The translations under genes were made by a program, and so were the position numbers. From Massospora cicadina (lineage: Eukaryota; Entomophthoromycota; Entomophthoromycetes; Entomophthorales; Entomophthoraceae), in contig JAKSZP010014450.1 of assembly GCA_022478985.1 (NCBI GenBank), positions 1 through 64,000 of the forward strand: a stretch of DNA of 64,000 bases. The letters run 5' to 3'. Within the stretch, counting starts at the first letter, position 1, and each line of letters starts with the position of its first letter. Positions 54,738 to 64,000 of this stretch are shown here, one piece after another. The notes beneath the pieces were generated by a model. That model had not been told where the DNA came from. It searched no databases and saw only the letters and a list, made by a program, of their open reading frames with translations.

Positions 54738-55430
54738 GATGATCAATATAACTGGACTGAATGACGCCATGTCTTAGGCCAAGAAAATTCAGCACCTGCA
54801 AAACCCTCTGGATGACATCCTGGTGATCCAGAAAAGTAATTGCCCAAGAGGGGAGGAAGCTGGTTGGACCTGGATGCTCCTCCCAAACCTCTCAAATTGG
54901 TCCACCCTCTGCAGGTTCATGATCAGAACATGCAGGGTCATCACCATGATTTCATAAACTGATCACCTAGTGGGGAGAGTTCTGGACATCACAATCACCT
55001 GGCAAGAAATTCATTATGCCCTAGTTACATCTATGCCCCCAACATCCCAAGCAAACGTTCCAACTTCTTCAATGAAGTGGCCAGACTACCACTACCAGAG
55101 GATAGCATTCTGCTAGGGGATATGAATTGTTGGCTCATGAGGGCCTAAGACAGATGGCCCCAGAAATCAACCACCCTGAGGACACCAGGAACTATCATCA
55201 CCCATGGCTGCGATGGGAGTCATTGATGCACACCCAAAGGGCATGCCAACCCTTGAGCACATGATAAGGCCACACGTCAAAGAGAGCAAGCTGCTTTCAA
55301 TGACATAATTTACTTTAGTCTACGTCCTGGTGAACCTAAATCATACATTAGACCACTTCAAAACAATCAGCGTCACTCACTCAGACCATTGGTTGGTAAG
55401 GATCACCTTGAGTTTGGAGACACAGGCACA
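54738..55430 (+). pseudogene. LINE-4 endonuclease remnant
   Basis: MINITGLNDAMS, ILVIQKSNCPRGEE (catalytic Glu changed to Lys), YIYAPNIPSKR (about 55030), ILLGDMNCWL (about 55110) and HSDHWLVRI (about 55380). Confidence 0.78.
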
Positions 55431-56039
55431 ATTTTGCCCCAAATGGGAAGAGATACACCCACAAACGATGATTAATGCTAACTTCGCCCACTGGTTAGCA
55501 AAATGAATTATGCCCCGCAATGTGAGGGACCCCTCAGCGAGGATATGATCTGGACCTGGGGGCTCCTGAAGGCTGAAATAGTCACTGCCACAAAATGTGC
55601 TTTCACCAGGAGGCGCGTGGCAGAGGCGTCAGATTTTTAGAAGGCATTCAACCTTTAAAATATCTAGAAAGTAATGCATCCCAAACGGGCCATAATACCA
55701 ACTGGATGAAGGAATGGGTTTGGATGACCTTCAAAATCTAAGGTTTCAGCAAACAAGCCCAGGAGTATCTCGCATTACAGGTGGGGGCAAAGATCGTGGC
55801 AGAGGGTGAGAAGTCATCTAGGTAATTCATGCGCCGTTTCAACATCCAGAAATCCAAGCCTCAATTTGACTTGCTGACCGCGCAGAATGGCACTGTAGCA
55901 TGCACTCCAGAGGCACTGGCGGAAGTTACCCATGACTACTACACAGATTTATACATAATGTGGGTGCTTTACCTTAAGACATTGAGACATTTATTGGGAG
56001 GTCAGACCCACCCCTGACCTTAGATATGTTGGCCCTCAC

Positions 56040-56880
56040 GGCTCCATCAATGAAGGAAGAACTCAATGAGACTATCAGGAGTCTCCCCTGACAGAAGAGC
56101 CCAGGACCTGTAGGGATCCCATATGAGATGATCTTGGCGTTGCCCAACCTGCTAAGATATATCCTCCTAGCAGCACTTAACAGATGCCTGGACAAAACCA
56201 GGCTGTTGCAAGGGGAACGAAGCACCGCTCATCCTTTTCCACAAAAAAAGGCTACCCTCATTCACTCAATGAATGGTGCCCAATCTCATTGAACATTTAT
56301 TAAAAAACTACTGTCAAAAATACTGGCGCGTCATCTGGGTTTTATTGGTAGAGACATTGTCCCTTCAAACCAGCATGGGTTTGTCCTTGGCAGGAGCATC
56401 TGGGACAACATCAAGATGGTCAACAACGTCACTCAGTCAAATTATAATGGGGCGTTAATATTCATGGACCATCAAAAAGCATATGACAGAGAAGACTGGT
56501 CAGACCTGCACTTCTGCATGGAAATAGTGCACCTGATGCATAAGTTCATAGACTGGGCCATGAAATAAACCACAAAAATCAGTATGTCAGTTCGAGGCCC
56601 CAGATTTCAATTTGGCATGGATCTCGCCTCAATGTGTGGCGAGGAAAAGGGACCCCTGAGTCCCCTTCTATCAACCTAGCTCTTGAACCTATATTGTGGG
56701 CCGTGGAGGCAGAGCTGTAAGGTATCTTTGTGCGTTGGAAACCGCCACTGAAAGATTTGGCAAATTTGGATGATGCGGTAATCAGGATCACAAGCATGGA
56801 AGACTCAGAAACACTTCAGTCAATCATCTAACATTATGAAAAAGATAGCATATGAAGGTGAATAAAGCAAAAATGGAAAT
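56040..56880 (+). pseudogene. LINE-4 reverse transcriptase remnant
   Basis: PGPVGIPYEM (about 56100), GFVLGRSIWDNIKMVNNVTQ (56386), IFMDHQKAYDRE (56460), PLSPLLS (56655) and NLDDAVI (about 56766) in place of FADD. Confidence 0.83.
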
Positions 56881-57138
56881 CTTATATGTTGGTGAAACGT
56901 TGATTGCCCAACTAACCTGAAGGGTCAAGGCTTAAACTGGGGAACGCCACCAACCCCAAGCCACTGTTAACCCCACTCCTACCACCCCCACCCAACCAGA
57001 ATTGCAATTGGGGTGGGTGACAACTAGGATCTATATACCCGGCGCCATGGTCATCTGAGGAAGAATGATGTCATGCTGAAACAAAAAATCTGAAACCAGA
57101 AAAATTACAATTAAAAAATATATTAAAATTAGCGAGAG

Positions 57139-57733
57139 TGTTGAGATTCTGATATGACTGGATGATAAGTCTGAAATAGCCATGGCGGATTGACCATAAT
57201 CCAACAACCATGATTTATAGTTATGAGTATTCAAGCGCCTTAAGATGAAGCGATATTGGGTCAGAAAATAGATATTTGATCACCTCCAAATCAGGTGATA
57301 AGGTGATGTCAATATATGATAAATAATGTGATATCAACGTATGATGAATAATGAGTGGATTGTCTCAAACTAAGGCAATTGTGCATCTAATAAATGGTAA
57401 ACTCTGCCAGAACCAATGAGAAAATGGTGGAACAAATAATCTAAGCAAGAGGGTTGGTATTGACTGAAGTTGCCGATACATAAGTGATCTGAGAAGATTG
57501 AAGGGGGAGGATTGTGAGTAGAAGAGAGCGAGCAGAACAGCGAGTATTTGCTATATATAATAAATTAAATAAAAGAGTGCCATTGGGGCAATTGTTCCTA
57601 TTTATTATATTACATTATTTTGGTGTGTTCTGAGGATTGGCAATCTCCATATTGTCCATCCTATTGCTCAAAGGGCTCGACCCTGTGAAAAAACCCTTTG
57701 CTATATCTGCAAAGTATCACTGAAATTATAACA
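57139..57733 (+). repeat. 5' LTR of element F (595 bp)
   Basis: TGTTGAGATTCTGATATGAC ... GAAATTATAACA. Contains lineage I palindromes, for example GCGCCTTAAGATGAAGCGAT (about 57237) and ATCACCTCCAAATCAGGTGAT (about 57279). Confidence 0.88.
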
Positions 57734-57734
57734 G

Positions 57735-57752
57735 TGGTGCCCACTACAGGGG
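57735..57752 (+). promoter_or_regulatory. Primer-binding site of element F
   Basis: TGGTGCCCACTACAGGGG, one base from the common form, one base after the LTR end. Confidence 0.8.
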
Positions 57753-57839
57753 GCCCATTGATCAATCACAAAGAAATAAGAAATTCTCCAGCAGCCGGCC
57801 AAGTTGCATCAGGCTTGCTTTGACAGGGGATCTTCATGA

Positions 57840-58753
57840 CATGCTGCACCAGTCAAATATGCAGAATTCAAATTTGCCTTGGATGCTGTGCTCAAAAGGC
57901 AGGATGAGCTTCTTCAGGAGGTTTTTAGTGATAAGCTGCCTCCATTCAATTGCAAAGGGAATATTCATGGGTTTTTAAGCGATTTGAGTTTGCAATGGAG
58001 GGAGCCTCAGATCAGTGGAAAGTAAACTGTTAATATCCACCTTGGATTTTGGAAGTGCTGACCAAGTCACCTGTTATCCTCCAAACAGTTCCGTTACATA
58101 CCAAGAAGTGAAGGGTACTGTACTGCAGTTATTTGGAGGAGCTAAGAAGATGTTGCAGCAGAAGACTGAGTTTTTGACCATTAGGTTTCAAAATAATGAG
58201 GACCTCACCGCATTTGATGATTGATTTACAGCAGAAGCCCACATGTTAATTGGGCAAGGTCTTTATCTAAATCTGATGTGTGCATTGTGATGACCTCTGC
58301 AGTGAAGCCATTACATGAGCTTTACAATGTCATGACCCCAATGTTGGACAACGACGTGCCTCTGCTTAAAATTGTTCAGTTTTTGCGCCATCTATCCGTA
58401 ACCTTCCCTCCACCAATACAGAGCGGCAACATACCACTATTGTTGCCAGACCTTCTTATCCAGGGGAAATTTACCTTTGGTTCATATTCTACTGAGTTAC
58501 CCCCAGCAGTTCAACTTCTGTCCCAGACATGCTTATCATCAACACTCCAACTACTGGCCTGGGCCTAATTATGATGTCGCCCAGAATCAAATTATTGGCG
58601 AGGTCCTCTTACAATAATCAAGGACGCAGGCCCTATGGGATTAATTGTTTTATATGCGGTCGCCCTGGGCACCTTGCCCAGTGTTGCCCCAATCACCAGG
58701 TCCATCACGTACTGCAGGAACAGTACTACCAGGAAAAAGTCATAGCGGAGTAG
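57840..58753 (+). pseudogene. Element F gag
   Basis: Capsid core around 57990-58400 (LLISTLDFGSADQVTCYPPN, TVLQLFGGAKKMLQQKTEFL) in two frames. The nucleocapsid knuckle is intact at about 58641: C-FI-C-GRPG-H-LAQC-C, in the frame 58529-58753. Confidence 0.82.
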
Positions 58754-59560
58754 AGATGGGACTCTATACCTCCGCTATCCTAATCCTAAACGTCCCACAT
58801 GGACCTACTAATGAATATTCAGCAGAAGTCCCTCAGTACAATGACACATTCCTATATCAGCAGCCAGATGGAGGGATGAATATAGTGACATGAGAACAAG
58901 ACAAGGACACATTGGAAGAAGAATTTAGGAGCAACCAGAGCCATATGCTTGTTAGATGTCTGAACAAGTTTCATCAGACAAGCTGGACCCATACGCAAAT
59001 GCACTTTCCTTGCAAGGAGTAAACGTTGCCCTTCCGATAGAAACTATTATCAAAAATACCCTAAAGTTGGCGAGGGGATTATGAGCTTCCTCAGGAAAGA
59101 TATCTCATACGTGTACACTTGATAAACAGTCCAAATTCTTCCTATTCAGAATGTACATACTGTGATATTATGGTAGCCAAAACCCAAGTCTGACTGATAA
59201 TAAATACGGGTGCCCCAGTCAACATAGTTTTCACTAAGGTGGTGGCGATGTTGACATTAAAGCCTGATGGGGAACATTGAATGGTGTATGAGCCATGGGC
59301 ATGGAAAGCACAGTCTCTGAGGGAGCGTATTTCACGCTACCTTTGCAGTTTGGATTGATTGTTGCTGTGGCCCTGATGATAGTGCTTCTGAGCAATAATT
59401 ATGGCCTGCTAATTGAAACTGTTATTATGCAACACTTTAAGACTGTCAATAAATATGACGGTAGAGACCTTCGAAATCCTTGGGCTGTAGATCCCAATTT
59501 AATTTACCTCCAGTGGAGTGCCAAAGGATATGGTGCACATGGGTCATTTTAACCTTGTAT
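58754..59560 (+). pseudogene. Element F protease region
   Basis: Gag-protease linker, then the active-site strand LIINTGAPVNIVFTKVV (59194-59240) with Asn for Asp, and EGAYFTLPLQFGLIVAVALM with NNYGLLIETVI (59320-59430). Confidence 0.75.
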
Positions 59561-59629
59561 ATAGTGACTGGGTGATTCCAGTTTGCTACCATCAACTTAA
59601 GAACAAGACCTGGGTCCTTACCCAGCAGA

Positions 59630-59890
59630 TATATGAATATCATGGGATACCTCTCCAAGCTGCTGGGCCAATATCCATTCCTTTCGGACACCAAGTAATA
59701 GTGAGCACCAATTTGGTGGTAGAAGTGCCAGACGGACTCAAGGGGAGAGTTAATTGGTCCTTATCAGCAATCTCAGCTTGAGCCCCACGTGGCTCCAGGG
59801 ATTATACTACTGGGACACAGAGAGATCAAGGTTTTACTAGTGAACTTACAAAATGAACCGCTGCATATCCACTGACACTAAACAGTGGCA
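59630..59890 (+). pseudogene. Element F dUTPase-like domain
   Basis: EYHGIPLQAAGPISIPFGHQ and STNLVVEVPDGLKGRV, then after a frame change a GHREIKVLLVNLQ block (about 59813-59850). Same arrangement as in A and G. Confidence 0.5.
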
Positions 59891-59999
59891 TATCTGCACT
59901 TGATCCCTGTCAAGGAGGTCCTTTGGGTTCACTAGTTTGGGTCACTAAATGAATTTGGTCTAACCGTTAAAACACAGCCTGTCATAATGACTGTGGTTC

Positions 60000-60790
60000 C
60001 AAACAATGAGTTAATGAGGTTACCAGAAGCACAGAAGGATTGAGCAATAGCTTTATTTTAAAAAATATAAGGAGATTTTCCCCATTGATGACCATTATCT
60101 AGGATGCGCTTGGGGGTGGTCCATTAGTTGACCACTGGATATCATCCTCACTTCAGGTCACGGCTGATCCACCAATCAAGGGAAGCTGAAGAAGTTGTAA
60201 TGGAGGAAATTATTAAGCTGCTGGAGTAAGGAATTCTTAAACCCTCGAAGAGTTATGGGCTTTGCCCAATCTAATTGTCAAAAAAAGGACGATACCAACC
60301 AGGTAGTAATAGACTACCAGAAGCTCAACAGTATTTCCAAAAAGGACTCATATCCCTTGGCAAAGATTGATGATGCTCTGAATTGGTTAGGCGGAACTTT
60401 TTACTTCTCAGCAAAGGATTTGATATTGGGCGGTTGGCAAATTGAGTTGCCCACAGCGGAACAAGAGAATTTGCCATTATTAAGCCCAAATAACTTTTCC
60501 AGCTGACCTGTATGCCACAAGGGCTATGTATTGCCCTGGCCACGTTCCAACGGGCCATGGATACAATCCTTAGCGATTTGAAGCTGTCATGTGTTCTTGT
60601 GTACCTCGATGATATTGATGTTTTTTGCGGACATTTTATGAGCACCTTACCCATCTGGAGGAGGCATTCCTCTGGCTTGCTGAAGCCAACATCAAGATTA
60701 AGCCCAGCAAATGTCACTTCTTCAAGGACCAATTGGAGTACCTTGGGTTTGTGGTAGATGCAAAAGGGCTATAACCTCAACCGGCCGAAG
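60000..60790 (+). pseudogene. Element F reverse transcriptase
   Basis: DDHYLGCA (about 60090), IKLLE, a fingers segment (TNQVVIDYQKLNSISKKDSYP, 60297-60359 apart from one gap), SAKDLILGGWQIELP, and palm CVLVYLDDIDVF with YLDD at 60602-60613. Frameshifts near 60285 and 60480. Confidence 0.87.
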
Positions 60791-60799
60791 AGGAAAATA

Positions 60800-61440
60800 T
60801 TTGGAAAAATGGCCCCGCTAAGCACAAACACGATGCATAGGTATTTTTGGGATTGGTTAATTACTACTAACGCTTTATACCCAGCTTAAGCTGTATTGAA
60901 GGTCCGTTTCATGAGCTACTAAAAAAGGATGCCATGTTTTATTGGATTGAATGCCAACAATGCTCCTTTGGCACACTCCAGATGGCGTTAATAAGTGCGC
61001 CAGTGCCACGCTAACCAAATTTTGATATAGAAACATCTTTCATATGTATGCTTCTCTTTCTGGTGTTGGGCGGTTCATTCACAAAAAGATGACAAAGGGG
61101 AGGAGGACCCTGTTGCATATTGCAGTCAGAGCCTAAACTTCCATGAACGCAATTATACTGTGACCAGGCGGGAGTGATAGCAGTGATCTACGCATACAAG
61201 CAATTTAGGGTGTACTTGTATGGAGTGAAATTTAATACAGTAACCAATCATGCTTCATTACGCTGGTTGCATAATCTTAGAGACCCTGAAGGGCGTCTAG
61301 AATGATGGGCTCTCAAACTTCAGGCTTACAATTTCAAAAACATCACCGACCTAATACAGAATACCAGAATTCAGACTGTTTATCATAGTTAACCACGATT
61401 GCCATTACAGCAGACCTAAGCAATGTGATGTATATAAAAT
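60800..61440 (+). pseudogene. Element F RNase H
   Basis: Traces of the connection and RNase H: FHELLKKDAMFYW, AYCSQSLNFHERNYTVT, LRWLHNLRDPEGRLE and LKLQAYNF. The first TDAS motif is not readable. Very degraded. Confidence 0.7.
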
Positions 61441-61479
61441 GCTTAGCGAACTGTATGTTTAAAAACCGCCTCTAGTTAT

Positions 61480-62640
61480 AAAGGCGTTAAATAAAATGTA
61501 AGCTAACACCTTCCAATGGAATGGTGAGTTATATAAAAGTATTTTTGATATTATGGTGAACTTCCTAAGGCCCTCATCATGGCCAAGTATTATTATGAGC
61601 GCTCACAAGGCAGTAGGACATGGCAGATTGCGCAAGGCGCTTGAATTGTTATACCCTCAGTATTTTTGGTAGAGCATGCAATTTGATGTTCTTGAGACAA
61701 TTTCCTGCTGCCACCAGTGCCAAGTGGAAAAGCCGTTCCACCAGAGGATCTCTTATTGGTTAGTAGAACCACGTTTTGACTGGCATACAGTTTCCATTGA
61801 TGTCGTGGGGCCCCTGCCAATGATAGCAAAGCAGCCCAAATATATTATGGTGGAAATCAACTACTTGACCAGGTGGGTCAAAGCATGTGCGATACAGGAT
61901 TTGGGGGCAGTCATAGTGGACAAGTTCATAATGGAATGCATAATCCAGCGACATGGCTGCCCTCAGTTCATCTTTACTGATAATGGAACCAACTTCACCT
62001 ATCACTATCTTCCAAAGCTAAACTAGCTGATGGCCATCCGTTAGGTTCTGACAACCCCATATCACCCAATCTAATGGTATTGTTGAACAAGTTAATGGGA
62101 CCATGGTGAACATACTCCAGAATTTGGTAATAAATTGACCTTCCAATTGGAGTTCTCTCCTTTCCAACGTCATCTTTGCCTACAACATTTGTTATCATCC
62201 TGCCATGGGGAAGAGTCTCTTACAGTTACTATATGGACGGCATCCAGTTATACCTGCACTTCTCTTTGCCTGCATAGAAGATACCAGCTGAATGAATCCT
62301 CAATGCTACTTGACTAACCTGGAGAACATCTTAATCAAGCTGCAAATTGAAGAGTACTCTTTCAGCTTAACCAAATCAAAAAGAATCAGGATGCCAATTA
62401 GGTACGGCGTAGTGAACTAGCTCAATTAAAGACATAGATATGGTTTTATTTCATGACCAGCGCGGGTTTGGTCAGAAGCATAGGTTGGCAACATCTGGAT
62501 TGGTCCATTCAAAATAATTGAAAAATGGGTGTTAACTCCTACAATATCAAGGACCCTGCAAGTGGTTGAATCATCAATTAAGTGCACGTGAAGAGCTTCC
62601 AGGCATATAAGCAATAGGAGACTTATCATCCAGTAAAGGG
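61480..62640 (+). pseudogene. Element F integrase
   Basis: Zinc module MSAHKAVGHGRLRKALELL and ISCCHQCQVEKPFHQR (61600-61745). Core SIDVVGPLPM (61795), CIIQRHGCPQFIFTDNGTNF (61939-61998) in an open stretch 61676-62026; SNGIVEQVNG-like sequence near 62070 in a shifted frame. Tail to about 62600. Confidence 0.85.
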
Positions 62641-62646
62641 GGTTAA

Positions 62647-63234
62647 TGTTGAGATTTTGATATGACTGGAAAATAAGCTTTATAGTTGTAGAAGATTTGC
62701 TATTATCTTCCAGAAACAGTTTATTAGGGTACAAGTATTTGAGCGCCTTGAAATAAGGTGATACTGAGCCCAGGAAGGATATATATTGGATCGCCTCCAA
62801 ATAAGGTGATAAGGCAATGTCAACTTATGACAAATAATTATTAAATCGCCTCAAACTAAGGAAATAGTAAATTGAAGAATAATAGACTTTCTGGAGTCTC
62901 TCAGTTACAAGGATCAACCTGTGAGAATATAGCAGAAAAGAATAGCCAAACCAATGGGCAGTATTGGCCAAAGTCGTTGATATATAAGCTTGACAAGAAG
63001 GAAAGAGTAAGAAAGTGGTAGTTATTAAGTATAATAGAGTGGAGCAGAAAGAATCTGCTATTTATATTAATTCAGATAGAGTGGTGTCGCTGGAGCTTTT
63101 GCTTCATGTTTATGCTAAGATTACCAATTTTATCTTGGGACCAACGATCTTCATATTGTCCGTCCATTGCTCAGTGGGTGTAACCCTGGGCAAACCTTAT
63201 GGATGTTGTTAATCATAAATCCAATTTTATAACA
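62647..63234 (+). repeat. 3' LTR of element F (588 bp)
   Basis: TGTTGAGATTTTGATATGAC ... CCAATTTTATAACA. Includes ATCGCCTCCAAATAAGGTGAT at about 62791. Confidence 0.87.
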
Positions 63235-63439
63235 ACACCCCTTTTGAATTTCGTGAAAATGCAATATTCAGGCGCTACAAACGCTACAAAATTATTAGTT
63301 TCGTGGCTCTAGCTAAGGTGAAAACAAGCAACTAAGTTCTTAGTTTCATTGCAATAATAAAAAACAATTGGAGAACAGAACCTTTTATGAATGGATAAAA
63401 TTCAAGCTACGTGATACAAAAATAGTGATACTTTATTAG
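63235..63439. other. Unassigned interval
   Basis: A/T-rich with a small direct repeat (GGCGCTACAAACGCTACAAA, about 63271). Nothing else supported. On the minus strand AATAAA lies at 63438-63433, downstream of the next feature. Confidence 0.4.
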
Positions 63440-63793
63440 TTAAAAATGAGGGATCTTTATAGGGGTAGATTTAGTAGTTCTTCCTGAGGATCTTTGTGCT
63501 TTAACTGAGATAAGATTTTTTCTAATAGGGGACCAATATTGCTAATTATTACTATACTTGTGATGGTCATATCTGATAAGGTTCTTATTAGATGGGGTCA
63601 ACCTTCTTTTGGAGGGCTTAGCCCCTTTAGGTTGCTTAGACCCTTCGAATTTTTTAACCTTATCCATCAGAGGAGGCCAATAACTCTGAAGGGTCATTTT
63701 TTAGTCTAATCGAGAATTGGATATCTCTGACAGGGGTTTTGAGATCTTATTAGACCAAGACATCATACCTAAAGCTTGGTTAAAATTTGTCAT
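63440..63793 (-). pseudogene. Minus-strand reading-frame remnant, unknown
   Basis: One frame from ATG 63793 to 63440 with only two internal stops (at about 63706 and 63542). The product starts MTNFNQALGMMSWSNKISKP, and its second part is Trp/Pro then Lys/Arg-rich (MTLQSYWPPLMDKVKKFEG, KPSKRR). The basic tail would suit a nucleic-acid-binding protein of a mobile element, but I do not recognise the family. 63794-64000 shows no further support. Confidence 0.3.
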
Positions 63794-64000
63794 CGCAGTT
63801 TAAGCTCCAACAACCCCATCTGACCCATTACATAGAGCATGGAAATGATGGGTCTCAATGCACCTGATCCATATGGGCCTACTCTATGCTACTCTCAGTT
63901 ATGGACAATTTTGTTAAATACATCAACTATAGTATTGGATAACCCTAGCTATAAGTTAGTGCATTGCATACAAGTTCTCTTAAAACAATGGCATCGTCTA

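Larger units (their letters stand above)
53346..57128 (+). mobile_element. LINE-4: very old LINE remnant
   Basis: Directly follows LINE-3. Traces of ORF1 (53360-53640), endonuclease (54738-55430) and RT (56040-56880) occur in the right order, each with many stops. Borders are approximate. The right end is close to element F (57139), whose insertion may have removed its tail. Most degraded of the four copies. Confidence 0.75.
57139..63234 (+). mobile_element. Element F: lineage I Ty3 element
   Basis: LTRs 57139-57733 and 62647-63234, PBS 57735, then gag with CCHC knuckle, protease, dUTPase-like domain, RT with intact YLDD, RNase H and integrase. Heavily mutated in all frames. Flanks GAGAG and ACACC do not match, so the target duplication is lost or an end is misplaced. 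Confidence 0.9.

Noticed and set aside
1..64000. CRISPR arrays, bacterial operons, rRNA genes, host metabolic genes
   Set aside because: None found. Repeats present are LTRs and LTR-internal tandem units without spacer structure, and every recognisable protein belongs to a retrotransposon.

Overview
The window is a graveyard of retrotransposons from a eukaryote. I recognise no host protein gene, tRNA, rRNA or CRISPR. Everything classifiable is either a Ty3-type LTR retrotransposon (seven pieces) or a LINE with endonuclease, reverse transcriptase and a C-terminal zinc-binding module (four copies). The host lineage is not settled. The style of the LINE reverse transcriptase and the transition-rich decay would fit a filamentous fungus, but this is a weak guess.

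Layout. (1) 1-1454: left-truncated minus-strand element ('element 1') with a long LTR carrying four 75-bp repeats. (2) 1726-45971: an old minus-strand Ty3 element (D/E) that encloses most of the window. Element C (+, 3316-34312) sits in its integrase tail and element G (+, 36586-42515) in its RT. Element A (-, 3552-19729) is inserted in the 5' LTR of C, element B (+, 9921-19538) in the 5' LTR of A, and LINE-1 (+, 10701-15966) in the 5' LTR of B. LINE-2 (-, 20926-26195) is in the gag of C. The split LTR halves add up, after subtracting target-site duplications, to the length of the sister LTR (C 1139 bp, A 560 bp), which supports the reconstruction. (3) 46021-48160: a 43-bp tandem repeat, a solo C-like LTR and a dispersed repeat also found at 1490-1725. 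(4) 48161-57128: two older LINEs head to tail (LINE-3, LINE-4). (5) 57139-63234: Ty3 element F. (6) 63235-64000: a minus-strand reading-frame remnant of unknown identity.

Three Ty3 lineages are visible: lineage I (A, G, F), lineage II (B, D/E and probably element 1) and lineage III (C). Their pol order is protease, dUTPase-like domain, RT, RNase H, integrase. All copies are broken by stops and frameshifts. LINE-1 and LINE-2 are the youngest and least decayed, and LINE-2 keeps a 541-codon open RT segment.

Most noteworthy: a dUTPase-like domain between protease and RT in every element that has pol; a conserved minus-strand reading frame of about 1.6 kb between integrase and 3' LTR of element C; element B as a Gag-protease-only derivative with a tandemly duplicated protease; protease Asp-to-Asn changes in four elements; and a 5.3-kb inverted LINE pair.
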